From assembly GCF_020884795.1 (NCBI RefSeq), contig NZ_BBZF01000014.1, forward strand, positions 282,953 through 346,952: a stretch of DNA of 64,000 bases, given 5' to 3'. Both the position numbers and the translations under genes were made by a program. This document shows positions 43,631-52,810 of this stretch, piece by piece. The notes under the pieces were generated by a model. That model worked only from the letters and a program-made list of their open reading frames with translations. It was not told where the DNA came from and searched no databases. Source of the stretch: Micromonospora okii. GTDB lineage: Bacteria; Actinomycetota; Actinomycetes; Mycobacteriales; Micromonosporaceae. Each line of letters begins with the position of its first letter. The stretch's first letter is position 1.

Positions 43631-45375
43631 GACACCACCTCGGCCCGGTCGTCGGCCGGCGCGGGCCCGATGGCGAGGGCACCGCCCGGCCCGGGGCCGA
43701 TGGCGAGCAGCCCGCCGTCGCGGGGGCCCCCGAAGGGCAGGGCGGCGTCGGCGGGGACGAGCCGCAGCGGGGAGGTCGTCAGCCGGTCTCCGGCCCGGTT
43801 CGGCAGGGTGAGCCGGAACTGGGCGCCCTGGCCGGTCGCGCCCCACGCCTCCAGCCAGCCGCCGTGCAGCCGGGCGTCCTCCAGGCTGATGGAGAGGCCG
43901 AGGCCGGTGCCGCCGGTCTGCCGGGCCCGGGAGGGGTCGGCCCGCCAGAAGCGGTTGAAGACCAGCTTCTCCTCGCCCGGCTTGAGCCCCACCCCGCGGT
44001 CCCGGACGGTGACCGCGACGGCCCGGTCGTCCTGGCCGAGGGTGATCAGGACGGGCCTGCCCTCGCCGTGCTCGACGGCGTTGCCGACCAGGTTGCGCAG
44101 CACCCGCTCGACGCGGCGCGGGTCGATCTCGGCGATCACCGGCGCGTCCGGCACGTCCAGGTCGATGGTGACGCCGACCCGCTCGGCGAGCCCGGCCAGC
44201 CGGTCGGCCACCCGGTGCACCACCGGGACCAGGTCCGTCGGCTCGGCGTCCAGCATGGCGAACCCGGCGTCGAAGCGGCTGATCTCCAGCAGGTCGGTGA
44301 GCAGCTCCTCGAACCGGTCCAGCTCGGCCTGGAGCAGCTCGGCGCTGCGGGCCACCGCCGGGTCGAAGCCGTCCCGCTCGGCGAAGATCAGGTCGGCGGC
44401 CATCCGGACCGTGGTCAGCGGGGTGCGCAACTCGTGCGAGACGTCGGAGGTGAACCGGCGCTGCAACCGGGACATCTCCTCCAGCCGCAGGATCTGCCGC
44501 TGGAGGTTGGTCGCCATCTGGTTGAAGGAGGCGGCCAGCAGCGCGAGGTCGTCCTCGCCGTTGACCGCCATCCGCTGGTCGAGCAGGCCGGCGGAGAGCC
44601 GCTGGGCGGTGCGGGCGGCCACCCGCACGGGCGTCACCACCAGGCGGGTGACCAGGGCGGCGAGCAGGCCGAGCAGGAGCACCAGGGCGGCCCCCGTGGC
44701 CACCACGGTGGCCCGGGCGTCGGCGGCGGTGGCGTCCTGGCGGGCCAGCGGCATCAGGTAGTACAGCTCCACCTGGCCGAAGCGGGTCGGCACGGGCGAG
44801 CCGTACACCAGGTATTTCGTGGGGTGGTCGGCGAACCGCCCGGTGCGGATCTGGCTGGCGATGTTGCCCCCGGCGACCGCGGCCCGCAGCTCCCGGCTGA
44901 TCAGCGTGCCGACCTCGACGTCCGGGGAGAAGCGCGGCTCGATGCCGGTGTGGTTGTCGGAGACGATGCCCACCACCACCCCGCTGGTCTGCTGCGGGTC
45001 GCCGCCGGCCAGGTAGTTGACCGTGCCGTCGATGGTGTCCTGGAGCTGGGCCTCCTGCGGCTGGCTGAACAGGCCGAGCTGCTTCGCCGCGTAGTCGCTG
45101 CCGCTGTCGAGCCGCAGCCGGACGTCGGTCTCGGCGTTCTCCAGCAGGATGCTGGTGATCTTGTCCGCGATGAGGTACGCGAACCCGCCCACGAGCAGGC
45201 TGGAGGTGACCAGCGTGATGGTCACCACCCGCACCTGCAACGAGCGACGCCAGGTCTGGCGCAGGCCGGCCGCGAGCCGGGCCACCCGGGCGGCCAGGGC
45301 ACGCCACAGCTCCCACGCGGCGTGCGGCCGGCGGGACGCGGCGGGCGGGAGGCTGGACGTCGGGGAGGTGGTCAC
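43627..45375 (-). CDS. mtrB: MtrB, sensor histidine kinase
   Basis: 582 residues, GTG start. Two membrane helices near 50-70 and 225-245 flank an extracellular sensor. A HAMP domain follows (about 245-300), then the H-box FTSDVSHELRTPLTT (about 305-320) with the phosphorylated His, N-box VERVLRNLVGNAVEHG, and G-boxes RDRGVGLKP and GGTGLGLSI. It senses envelope or cell-division state and phosphorylates MtrA. Start is 13 bp after mtrA stop. The 3' end overlaps lpqB by 4 bp. Confidence 0.96.
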   Translation of the reverse strand: MTTSPTSSLPPAASRRPHAAWELWRALAARVARLAAGLRQTWRRSLQVRVVTITLVTSSLLVGGFAYLIADKITSILLENAETDVRLRLDSGSDYAAKQLGLFSQPQEAQLQDTIDGTVNYLAGGDPQQTSGVVVGIVSDNHTGIEPRFSPDVEVGTLISRELRAAVAGGNIASQIRTGRFADHPTKYLVYGSPVPTRFGQVELYYLMPLARQDATAADARATVVATGAALVLLLGLLAALVTRLVVTPVRVAARTAQRLSAGLLDQRMAVNGEDDLALLAASFNQMATNLQRQILRLEEMSRLQRRFTSDVSHELRTPLTTVRMAADLIFAERDGFDPAVARSAELLQAELDRFEELLTDLLEISRFDAGFAMLDAEPTDLVPVVHRVADRLAGLAERVGVTIDLDVPDAPVIAEIDPRRVERVLRNLVGNAVEHGEGRPVLITLGQDDRAVAVTVRDRGVGLKPGEEKLVFNRFWRADPSRARQTGGTGLGLSISLEDARLHGGWLEAWGATGQGAQFRLTLPNRAGDRLTTSPLRLVPADAALPFGGPRDGGLLAIGPGPGGALAIGPAPADDRAEVVS

Positions 45376-45388
45376 GGTGTGACCCAGG

Positions 45389-46078
45389 CTAGCCCGTGCC
45401 CGCCTTGTAGCCCACGCCCCGCACCGTGAGGATGATTTCCGGGCGCTCCGGATCCGGCTCGATCTTGGCCCGGAGCCGCTGGACGTGCACGTTGACCAGC
45501 CGCGTGTCGGCCGCGTGCCGGTATCCCCACACCTGCTCCAGCAGCACCTCGCGGGTGAACACCTGACGCGGCTTGCGGGCGAGCGCGACCAGCAGGTCGA
45601 ACTCCAGCGGCGTCAGCTTCACCTCCTCGCCGTTGCGGCTGACGGTGTGCGCCGGCACGTCGATGCTGATCTGGTTGCCGGGCGGCCCGATGGTCAGCAT
45701 CTCCGGCGCCACGTCCTCGCCCCGGCGCAGCCGGGCCCGCATCCGGGCCACCAGCTCCTTGGGCTTGAACGGCTTGACCACGTAGTCGTCCGCGCCGGAC
45801 TCCAGCCCCAGCACGACGTCGACGGTGTCGCTCTTCGCCGTCAGCATCACGATGGGCACGCCGGACTCGCCCCGGATCGCCCGGGCCACGTCGATGCCGC
45901 TCATTCCGGGCAGCATCAGGTCGAGCAGGACGATGTCGGGCCGGTTCTCCCGGAACGCGGCAAGGGCCCGTTCCCCGTCGGCCACGAAGGAGGGCAGGAA
46001 GCCCTCGCTACGCAGGACGATGCCGAGCATCTCGGCGAGCGCGGGGTCGTCGTCGACCACCAGTACCCGGGCTCTCAT
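45389..46078 (-). CDS. mtrA: MtrA, response regulator
   Basis: 229 residues from ATG 46078. Receiver domain (1-120) has the acidic pocket DDD near residue 9, the phosphate-accepting Asp in VLLDLMLPG (about 53), MLTAK and VVKPFKPKEL. The OmpR winged-helix C-domain follows, with VWGYRHAADTRLVNVHVQRLRAKIE as recognition and wing (about 185-210). With MtrB and LpqB it controls cell-wall and developmental genes. There is no ribosome site before the ATG, but TATAAA sits four bases upstream, so the message is probably leaderless. The gene is divergent from the membrane-protein operon. Confidence 0.97.
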   Translation of the reverse strand: MRARVLVVDDDPALAEMLGIVLRSEGFLPSFVADGERALAAFRENRPDIVLLDLMLPGMSGIDVARAIRGESGVPIVMLTAKSDTVDVVLGLESGADDYVVKPFKPKELVARMRARLRRGEDVAPEMLTIGPPGNQISIDVPAHTVSRNGEEVKLTPLEFDLLVALARKPRQVFTREVLLEQVWGYRHAADTRLVNVHVQRLRAKIEPDPERPEIILTVRGVGYKAGTG

Positions 46079-46082
46079 GGGG

Positions 46083-46110
46083 TTTATAGTTCCATTCCCG
46101 TTCGTGTCGG
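46083..46110 (-). promoter_or_regulatory. mtrA promoter, likely leaderless start
   Basis: TATAAA at 46083-46088 and CCGACA at 46105-46110 (minus strand) are 16 bp apart. RNA would start at or next to the mtrA ATG (46078). No ribosome site is present. Confidence 0.65.
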
Positions 46111-46314
46111 TGGGACCGGCGTCACCCCTATACCTGCGGGGACCGCCGGCCGCCAAGATCGGGCCTCACCCGCACCGTACTGCCGGGCGGCCATCCGCCG
46201 CACCTCCACCGACCGGCCGCGCCGACGCGTCGCCGCCGGGCGGGGTCGTGTCACCATGACCGGTGCGTGTGCCGCGAGCCCCGGCCACCGCCAAGCCGTC
46301 CCCCGGGAGTACGC

Positions 46315-47166
46315 GTGCCAGACGTCGGCCCGACCGCCGTGCTACCGCGCCGCCCGCTCACCGTCGGGGAGCTGCTCGACTCCGCCGTCCTGCTGCTGCG
46401 CCGGCACGCCCGGGTGCTGCTGCCGGCCGCCCTCGTCCTCGCTGCCGCCGAGCAACTGCTGCTGCACCCCCTGCGCGTCGCCGCCGGGGCCGAGCCGCCC
46501 GGCTTCGCGTTCCAGTTCGAGCGGCTCGGCCCGTACTGGGTGCTGCTCGCGGTGGGGGCGGCCACCGAGGCGGTCGCCGTGCTGCTGCTCGGCAACCCGG
46601 CCGCCCGGGCGGCGGGGGCCGCCCTGCTCGGCCGTACCGCCCGACCCGGCGAGCTGCTGCGGCCCGCCGGGGCCCGGCCCGGGGCGACCGCGCTGTTCGC
46701 CCTCGGCGCCGGAATGGGCCTGTTCGTGCTGGGCCTGCTCGGGCCGGCCTGGGTCGCCGGCTGGGCGCTGCTGGGCTCGGTCGCGTCGGCGCTGGTCGTG
46801 GACCGGGTCGCCGCGCACCGCGTCCCGCTGCGCTCCGCCGCGCTCGCGCTGCGCGCCGGCTGCCGGGCCGCCGCCATTCGGCTCCTCGGCTACCTGGTGT
46901 GGTGGATCCTGCGGGTCGGGCTGGGGCTGGGCGTCTTCTACGGGCTGCGCGCGCTGGGCCTGGTCGACCTCACCGACCCGGCGTGGGCCGTGCCGGTCGC
47001 CGGGGCGATCTGGGCCGCCGTGAACACCGTCGCGTACCCGGCGCTGGCCTGCCTCGACGCGGTGCTGCACCTGGAGGGCCGGATGCGCACCGAGGGGCTG
47101 GACATCCGGCTCTCCCGGGCCCCGGCGGGCCTCCCCGAGCCGGCGCTGCTGGCGGCCGACCGGTGA
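46315..47166 (+). CDS. Membrane protein, first gene of the DUF4129/MoxR operon
   Basis: 283 residues from GTG 46315 with GGGAG upstream. Several hydrophobic helices span residues about 40-60, 80-100, 130-160, 165-180, 210-235 and 245-265. The family is not recognised by a motif, but glycerophosphoryl-diester-phosphodiesterase-like or YIP1-type membrane proteins start such operons. Stop overlaps the DUF4129 gene by 4 bp (GTGA). The operon is divergent from mtrA and may be regulated with it. Confidence 0.75.
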   Translation: MPDVGPTAVLPRRPLTVGELLDSAVLLLRRHARVLLPAALVLAAAEQLLLHPLRVAAGAEPPGFAFQFERLGPYWVLLAVGAATEAVAVLLLGNPAARAAGAALLGRTARPGELLRPAGARPGATALFALGAGMGLFVLGLLGPAWVAGWALLGSVASALVVDRVAAHRVPLRSAALALRAGCRAAAIRLLGYLVWWILRVGLGLGVFYGLRALGLVDLTDPAWAVPVAGAIWAAVNTVAYPALACLDAVLHLEGRMRTEGLDIRLSRAPAGLPEPALLAADR

Positions 47167-47864
47167 GCGTCAGCCGATGGTGGACCGAGGGCACGGCCGC
47201 GCTGGGCGACCACCTGCCGCTGCCGCTGGCCGCGCTGCTCCTGCTGGTGGCCGCCGGGCTGGTCGCGCTCGGCTGGTACCACTTCCCGGCCTGGGTGCCC
47301 CGCCGGCTGCCCCGGATCGGCCGGCCCCGGCTGCCCCGGTGGCGTCGCCGGCCCCGCCGGGAGCGGGTCCCGGCCGGGGCCACCGCGCCCCCGGCCGACG
47401 CCGCCCCGGCGACCGGCGCGGGGTCGCCGGCGGACCGGCTGGCGGCGCAGGGCCGCTACGCGGAGGCGGTCCGGGAGCGGCTGCGCGCCATGATCGGCGA
47501 GCTGGTGGCGCGGCGGGCGGTGGAGCACCGCCCGGGGATGACCGTCGCGGAGCTGACCGCCGCCGCCACGGCCAACCGACCCCCGGTCGGCCCGCCGCTG
47601 GCCGCCGCCGCCGGAATCTTCTCCGACCTCTGGTACGCGCAGCGCCCCGCCTCGCCGGAGCACGACCGGCGGATGCGGGAGCTGGCCGAGGAGCTGCACC
47701 GGGTCCTGGAATCCGCGCCCGACTCGGCCGGTCCGCGGCACGCCGGCCCCGTTCCGCCGGCCCCGGGCCCCATCGCCCCGGGCCTCGCCGCCCCGGGCCC
47801 CGTCGCCCCGCCGCTCGACCCGGCCGGCGCGGCCCCCGCTCGCCCCGGCGGTGAGCGGCCGTGA
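47163..47864 (+). CDS. DUF4129 membrane protein
   Basis: 233 residues, GTG start, overlapping its neighbours at both ends (GTGA). One membrane helix near residues 20-40, a basic stretch (RRPRR), then the DUF4129 helical domain (about 95-170, ADRLAAQGRYAEAVRERLRAMIGELVARRAVEHRPGMTVAEL in outline). The C-terminal 60 residues are a Pro/Gly/Ala-rich tail. DUF4129 proteins act with MoxR ATPases, DUF58 and DUF4350 proteins in a conserved envelope-linked cluster of unknown task. Confidence 0.85.
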   Translation: MSVSRWWTEGTAALGDHLPLPLAALLLLVAAGLVALGWYHFPAWVPRRLPRIGRPRLPRWRRRPRRERVPAGATAPPADAAPATGAGSPADRLAAQGRYAEAVRERLRAMIGELVARRAVEHRPGMTVAELTAAATANRPPVGPPLAAAAGIFSDLWYAQRPASPEHDRRMRELAEELHRVLESAPDSAGPRHAGPVPPAPGPIAPGLAAPGPVAPPLDPAGAAPARPGGERP

Positions 47865-49447
47865 CCGCCGACCCGCCCCGGCCCGGCCCCGCACCCGCAC
47901 CCGCACCCGCCGCAGCCACCGCCGGGCCCGCGTCCGCCACAGCCACCGCCGGGTCGACGCCCACCGCAGCCACCACCGGGCCGACGCCCACCGCAGCCTC
48001 CGGCGGGCCCGGTGCCCCCGGCCGCGCGAACCGGCGTCGCCGCCGCTGGCACCGGCTGGCGGTCCCGCTGGGGCTGGCCGCGCTGCTGATCACCGCCACC
48101 CTGGTCGCCCACGCGGTGGACCAGCCCGACCCGACCGAGCCCGGCTTCCTCTCCCCGGTCGCCACCGACGCCGACGGCGGCAGCCGCCTCGCCGCCGACC
48201 TGCGCGCCCGGGGCGTGGCCGTGCGGCGGGAGACCGACACCGCGCGGGCCCTGCTGGCCACGTCCGGAGGAGCGGCGACCCTCTTCGTGCCCGCCCCGGG
48301 CCTGCTGCACCCGGAGACCGTCGGCGCGCTGCGCGACCTGCCCGGCCGGACCCGGCTCGTGCTGGTCGACCCGCCCCGGCGGGTGCTGGAGGGCGCCGAC
48401 CTGCCCCTCGTGCCCGCCGGCCGACGCTGGGCCGCGCGGGCGGTCGGCCCGGACGCCGACGGGCGGCCCTGCCCGCTGCCCGAGGCGGCCCGCGCGGGCG
48501 TCGCCGCCGTCGAGCGGCAGCGGTACGCCGTCGCGCCGGACCGCTCCACGGGCAGGGTGGAGCGCTGCTACGCGGGCGGGCTGGCCCGGGTGCCCCAGAC
48601 GGAGACCGTGGTGGTCGGGGCCAGCGACCCGTTCCGCAACGACCGGATCGACGAGCGGGGCAACCGGGAGCTGGCCGCCGGGCTGCTCGGCCGGACCGGC
48701 CAGGTCGTCTGGCTCGACCTGGACGGGCCCGCGCCGCCGCCCCGCCCCGGCGACGGCAGCTCCGACGAGCCGGCCTGGTCGCCGCACCCCGAGCCGGGGG
48801 ACGGGGACGCGGCCGGCGACGGCCGGTCCGGCGACGCCGGGGCGGGGGACTCCGCCGGCTCCGGCAGCCGGGGCGGCACCGGCCGGGCCGACCGGCCCTC
48901 TCCGCCCAACCCGCTCTGGGCCGCGTTCCCCGCCTGGTTCTGGGCACTGCTGGCGCAGCTCACCCTCGCGGCGCTGCTGCTGGCGCTCTGGCGGGCCCGT
49001 CGGCTCGGCCCGCCGGTGGCCGAGCCGCTGCCGGTGGTGGTCCGCTCCGCCGAGACGGTGCTCGGCCGGGCCCGGCTCTACCAGCGCGCCCGCGCCCGGG
49101 GGCCGGCCGCCGGCACCCTGCGGGCCGCCGCCCTGACCCGGCTGCTGCCCCGGCTCCACCTGCCCGCCGACCCGCCGCCCACGACCGTGGCCGCGGCGGT
49201 CGCTGCCCGCGCCGGCGGCACGACGGCGCAGGCCCACACCCTGCTGTACGGCGACGCGCCCGCCACCGACCGTGAACTGCTCGACCTGGCCCGCGCGCTG
49301 GACCGGCTGACCCGTACCGTCGCGGCGACGCCCGACCCGCGACCGGCCGACGCCGGCCCGCCCGCCCCGGCACCGGCGGACACCGGCCCCGCCCCGGCGG
49401 TCGCGCCCCGACCCCGCCCCGCACCGTCCAAGGAGGACCCCCGGTGA
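47861..49447 (+). CDS. DUF4350 protein with repeat-bearing N-terminus
   Basis: 528 residues, GTG start overlapping the previous stop. The N-terminal 55 residues are a low-complexity ATAGP-type repeat (DNA units at 47912-48019). After a membrane helix near residues 65-85 comes the DUF4350 domain (about 95-235, GSRLAADLRARGVAVRRETDTARALLA...), which has a thioredoxin-like or hydrolase-like fold in the literature but no firm activity. A linker rich in Asp/Gly (about 280-345), a second helix at 365-385 and a soluble tail follow. Co-translated with moxR (GTGA). Confidence 0.8.
   Translation: MTADPPRPGPAPAPAPAAATAGPASATATAGSTPTAATTGPTPTAASGGPGAPGRANRRRRRWHRLAVPLGLAALLITATLVAHAVDQPDPTEPGFLSPVATDADGGSRLAADLRARGVAVRRETDTARALLATSGGAATLFVPAPGLLHPETVGALRDLPGRTRLVLVDPPRRVLEGADLPLVPAGRRWAARAVGPDADGRPCPLPEAARAGVAAVERQRYAVAPDRSTGRVERCYAGGLARVPQTETVVVGASDPFRNDRIDERGNRELAAGLLGRTGQVVWLDLDGPAPPPRPGDGSSDEPAWSPHPEPGDGDAAGDGRSGDAGAGDSAGSGSRGGTGRADRPSPPNPLWAAFPAWFWALLAQLTLAALLLALWRARRLGPPVAEPLPVVVRSAETVLGRARLYQRARARGPAAGTLRAAALTRLLPRLHLPADPPPTTVAAAVAARAGGTTAQAHTLLYGDAPATDRELLDLARALDRLTRTVAATPDPRPADAGPPAPAPADTGPAPAVAPRPRPAPSKEDPR
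47912..48019 (+). repeat. Four in-frame 27-bp repeats in the DUF4350 gene
   Basis: Units beginning GCAGCCACCGCCGGGCCC at 47912, 47939, 47966 and 47993, 9 codons each (A-A-T-A-G-P-type). The fourth unit is diverged. Copy number is likely to vary between strains. Confidence 0.7.
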
Positions 49448-50436
49448 CCCGACCCGCCGGAACCGCCGAGCCGCCGACCATCGGCCCGGACGACGCCCGC
49501 GCCGCCCTGCACCGGCTGCGCGCCGAGGTGGCCAAGGCCGTCGTCGGCCAGGACGGGGTGGTCACCGGCCTGGTGCTCGCCCTGCTCTGCCGGGGGCACG
49601 TGCTGCTGGAGGGCGTGCCGGGGGTGGCCAAGACGCTGCTGGTGCGCACCCTCGCCGCCGCCCTGGACCTGACCAGCAAGCGGGTGCAGTTCACGCCCGA
49701 CCTGATGCCCGGCGACGTCACCGGGTCGTTGATCTTCGACCCGCGCACCGCCGCGTTCGCCTTCCGCGAGGGGCCGGTCTTCACCAACCTGCTGCTCGCC
49801 GACGAGATCAACCGGACCCCGCCGAAGACCCAGTCGGCGCTGTTGGAGGTGATGGAGGAGCGGCAGGTCTCCGTGGAGGGCGAGCGCCGGGCGCTGCCCG
49901 ACCCGTTCATCGTCGCCGCCACCCAGAACCCCGTCGAGTACGAGGGCACGTACCCGCTGCCGGAGGCGCAGCTCGACCGGTTCCTGCTCAAGCTGACCGT
50001 GCCGCTGCCCACCCGCGACGAGGAGCTGGGCGTGCTCCGGGCCCACCACGCCGGCTTCGACCCGCGCGACCTGACCGCCGCCGGCGTACGCCCGGTGGCG
50101 ACCCCCGCCGACCTCGCCGCGGCCCGGGCGGCGGTCGGCCGGGTCCACGCCGCCGAGCCGCTCCTCGGCTACGTCGTGGACCTGTGCCGGGGCACCCGGG
50201 CCGTGCCGGCGCTGGAGCTGGGCGCCTCCCCCCGGGGCGCGACCGCCCTGCTCGGCACCGCCAAGGCGTGGGCGTGGCTGGCCGGGCGGGACCACGTCAC
50301 CCCGGACGACGTGAAGGCCGTCGCCCGCCCCACCCTGCGGCACCGGCTGCGGCTGCGCCCCGAGGTGGAGCTGGAGGGGGTCGGGGTGGACGCGGTGCTG
50401 GACACGGTGCTCGCCACCGTGCCGACCCCGCGATGA
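49444..50436 (+). CDS. MoxR-type AAA+ ATPase
   Basis: 330 residues, GTG start overlapping the upstream stop. Walker A GVPGVAKT (about 59-66), Walker B LLLADEINR (about 117-125), sensor VAATQNPVEYEGTYPLPEAQLDRF (about 158-181) and the Arg finger region are all present. MoxR proteins act as chaperones that mature VWA-containing partners. Here the likely client is in the DUF58 gene that starts inside its stop (ATGA). It differs from the ChlI-like ATPase at 4448, so the window has two separate MoxR-like systems. Confidence 0.93.
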   Translation: MTRPAGTAEPPTIGPDDARAALHRLRAEVAKAVVGQDGVVTGLVLALLCRGHVLLEGVPGVAKTLLVRTLAAALDLTSKRVQFTPDLMPGDVTGSLIFDPRTAAFAFREGPVFTNLLLADEINRTPPKTQSALLEVMEERQVSVEGERRALPDPFIVAATQNPVEYEGTYPLPEAQLDRFLLKLTVPLPTRDEELGVLRAHHAGFDPRDLTAAGVRPVATPADLAAARAAVGRVHAAEPLLGYVVDLCRGTRAVPALELGASPRGATALLGTAKAWAWLAGRDHVTPDDVKAVARPTLRHRLRLRPEVELEGVGVDAVLDTVLATVPTPR

Positions 50437-51743
50437 CGTGGCGGGCGGCGGCCCTGCTGGCGGCGGGCGCGGTCACCCTGCCGCTGTGGCCGGCGCCCTT
50501 CGCCGGGGTGGCGCTGATGACCGTCGCCGTGCTGGGGCTGACCGCCCTCGACTGGGCGCTGGCCGCCCCGCTGGCCGCGATCTCCGCCGCGCGGGACGGG
50601 GACCGGCGGGTCCGGCTCGGCGGCACCGCCACCGTCACCCTGCGACTGGCCAACGCCTCCGCCCGCACGCTGCGCGCCCAGGTCCACGACGACTGGGTGC
50701 CCTCGGCCGGGGCACGGCCCGACCTGCCGCCGGGGCGGCTGGTCCGCGTCGAGCCGGGCGACACGGTCGCGCTGCCGACCCGGCTCACCCCGCTGCGGCG
50801 CGGCGACCGGCCGGCGGCGGCGCTGACCGTCCGCTCGTACGGGCCGCTGGGGCTGGCGTTCCGGCAGCGCGCCGGGCGGCCCGGCACCCCGCCGTGGACG
50901 CTGCGGGTGCTGCCCCGCTTCGACTCCCGCCGGCACCTGCCCGAGAAGCTGTCCCGGCTGCGGGTGCTCGCCGGCACCCAGGTGGCCCGGGGCCGGGGCG
51001 AGGGCACCGAGTTCGACGCGCTGCGCGAGTACGTGGCCGGCGACGACGTCCGCTCGATCGACTGGCGGGCCAGCGCCCGCCGGGCCGACGTGCTGGTGCG
51101 CACCTGGCGCCCGGAGCGGGACCGGCGGCTGGTCTGCGTGCTGGACACCGGGCGCACCTCGGCGGCCCGGATCGGCGACGAGCCCCGACTGGACACCTAC
51201 CTCGACGCGGCGCTGCTGCTCACCGCGCTGGCCGCCCGCGCCGGCGACCGGGTCGACCTGATCGCCGCCGACACGGTGCTCCGGGCGGCGGTGACCGGGG
51301 CGGGCCGCCCGGCGCTGCTGGCCCGGCTCGTGGACGCGGTCGCCCCGCTCCAGCCCGCCCTGGTGGAGACCGACTTCGGGCTGATCGCCGGTGAGGTGCT
51401 GCGCCGGGAGCGGCAGCGCGGCCTGGTGGTGATCTTCACCGCGCTGGAGGCCGGGGCGCTCGGCGAGGGGCTGCTGCCGGTGCTGCCCCGGCTGGCCGCC
51501 CGGCACCGGGTGGTCGTCGCCGCGGCCCACGACCCGGTGCTCGCCGCGCTCACCCGCGACCCGCCGACCCGGCCCGCCGACGCGTACGCCGCGGCGGCGG
51601 CCTTCCGGGCCCTCGCCGAACGGGACCGGGTCCGCGCCGCGCTCGCCCGGCACGGCGTCACCGTCGTCGACGCCCCGGCTGCCCACCTGGCGCCCGCCGT
51701 CGCCGACACCTACCTGCGACTCAAGGCCCTCGGCCGGCTCTGA
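50433..51743 (+). CDS. DUF58 protein (VWA-like)
   Basis: 436 residues, ATG start overlapping the MoxR stop. Two membrane helices at the N-terminus (about 5-35), then a beta-rich region with GRGEGTEFDALREYVAGDDVRSIDWRASARRADVLVRTW (DUF58 signature, about 190-228) and a VWA-like C-terminal domain with CVLDTGRTSA as MIDAS-like DxGxTS and DRVDLIAADT. In MoxR operons DUF58 proteins are thought to be the VWA-type partner in the membrane. Nine bp separate its end from the convergent SpoIIM-like gene. Confidence 0.9.
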   Translation: MTWRAAALLAAGAVTLPLWPAPFAGVALMTVAVLGLTALDWALAAPLAAISAARDGDRRVRLGGTATVTLRLANASARTLRAQVHDDWVPSAGARPDLPPGRLVRVEPGDTVALPTRLTPLRRGDRPAAALTVRSYGPLGLAFRQRAGRPGTPPWTLRVLPRFDSRRHLPEKLSRLRVLAGTQVARGRGEGTEFDALREYVAGDDVRSIDWRASARRADVLVRTWRPERDRRLVCVLDTGRTSAARIGDEPRLDTYLDAALLLTALAARAGDRVDLIAADTVLRAAVTGAGRPALLARLVDAVAPLQPALVETDFGLIAGEVLRRERQRGLVVIFTALEAGALGEGLLPVLPRLAARHRVVVAAAHDPVLAALTRDPPTRPADAYAAAAAFRALAERDRVRAALARHGVTVVDAPAAHLAPAVADTYLRLKALGRL

Positions 51744-51752
51744 CCCGGGCCT

Positions 51753-52790
51753 CTAGGGCTCGGTCCCGAAGCCCGGGGCGGTCGCGGAGCCGGGCGCGTT
51801 CACGGAGCCGGGCGCGGTCGTGGTCGCGGAGCCGGGCGCCGTCGCGGAGCCGGGCGCGGTCGCCCGCCGGCCGAGGAGCACCACGTACGCCAGGAAGGCG
51901 AGCCAGAGTGTGGCCCCGACGGCGATCCGCAGCGCGACGGGCAGCGGCGCCGGGGTGACGAACGCCTCCACCCCGGCGGCGACCGCGAAGACGCCGACCA
52001 GGCCGAGGGCGGCCAGGACGGCGGAGCGTCCCGCCTCGGCCAGCGCCCGGCCCCGGGTGAGCCGGGGCGGCGGCGCGATCCACGCCCACGCGGTCCGCAG
52101 CCCGACCCCGGCGGCCACGAAGACCCCGGTCAGCTCCAGCAGGCCGTGCGGGGTGATCAGCCCGAAGAACACGTCGGCCCGGCCGTAGGAGACCATCACC
52201 CCGCCGACCACGCCGATGTTGAGGGCGTTCTGCCAGAGCAGCCAGAGCACCGGCACGACCAGCACCCCCGACGCGAGGCACTGGGCCGCCAGCCAGGCGT
52301 TGTGGGTCCAGAGGCGAAAAGCGAAGGTGGGGGCGGAGAACTCGGTGTAGTAGCCGGCGAAGCCGGAGCGGACCAGTTCCTCGGCGGCCCGCTCGCCGAC
52401 GAGCGCGGCGGCGGTCTCGGGGTGCCCGGCGACGTACCAGATGAGGAAGCCGCTGAGCAGCGTGAACCCGGTCGCCACCGCGCACCACCACGGCCAGGCG
52501 CGGTAGACCGCACCGGGGAAGCCGACCAGCAGGAACCGCCCCACGGTCGCCCAGGACGGGCGGGGGCGGCCGGTGATCCGGCCCCGGGCCCGCAGCACGA
52601 GGTGGGAGAGCTGGTTGAGCAGCCCCGGCTCGGGCGCGCGGCTGCGCAGCACCGACAGGTGGGTGGCCGCCCGCTGGTAGAGCGCGACCAGCTCGTCCAC
52701 CTCGGCGGCGGAGAGCCGGCGTCGGGCGGTCAGCTCCTCCAGCCGCCGCCACTCGCCGCGGTGCTCGGCGACGTACGCGTCGAGATCCAC
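51753..52790 (-). CDS. SpoIIM-like (stage II sporulation protein M/DUF95) membrane protein
   Basis: 345 residues, GTG start with GGGAGGAC. Residues about 1-60 are helical (AYVAEHRGEWRRLEELTARRRLS). Six helices between about 95 and 315 form the DUF95 membrane domain, with the family block NAWLAAQCLASGVLVVPVLWLLWQNALNIGVVGGV (in outline, about 165-200). SpoIIM of Bacillus helps engulfment by peptidoglycan breakdown; in actinobacteria the family is linked to MoxR/RDD clusters. The C-terminal 30 residues repeat an APGSAT motif. Divergent from the RDD gene across an overlapping promoter. Confidence 0.85.
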   Translation of the reverse strand: MDLDAYVAEHRGEWRRLEELTARRRLSAAEVDELVALYQRAATHLSVLRSRAPEPGLLNQLSHLVLRARGRITGRPRPSWATVGRFLLVGFPGAVYRAWPWWCAVATGFTLLSGFLIWYVAGHPETAAALVGERAAEELVRSGFAGYYTEFSAPTFAFRLWTHNAWLAAQCLASGVLVVPVLWLLWQNALNIGVVGGVMVSYGRADVFFGLITPHGLLELTGVFVAAGVGLRTAWAWIAPPPRLTRGRALAEAGRSAVLAALGLVGVFAVAAGVEAFVTPAPLPVALRIAVGATLWLAFLAYVVLLGRRATAPGSATAPGSATTTAPGSVNAPGSATAPGFGTEP

Positions 52791-52810
52791 AGGTCCTCCC
52801 CCGTCCGGCG

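Noticed and set aside
40967..44761. A very long plus-strand open frame antisense to hpf, comF, lpqB and mtrB
   Set aside because: High GC lowers stop frequency in the third-codon-position shadow; the minus-strand genes have clear motifs and tight start/stop overlaps.
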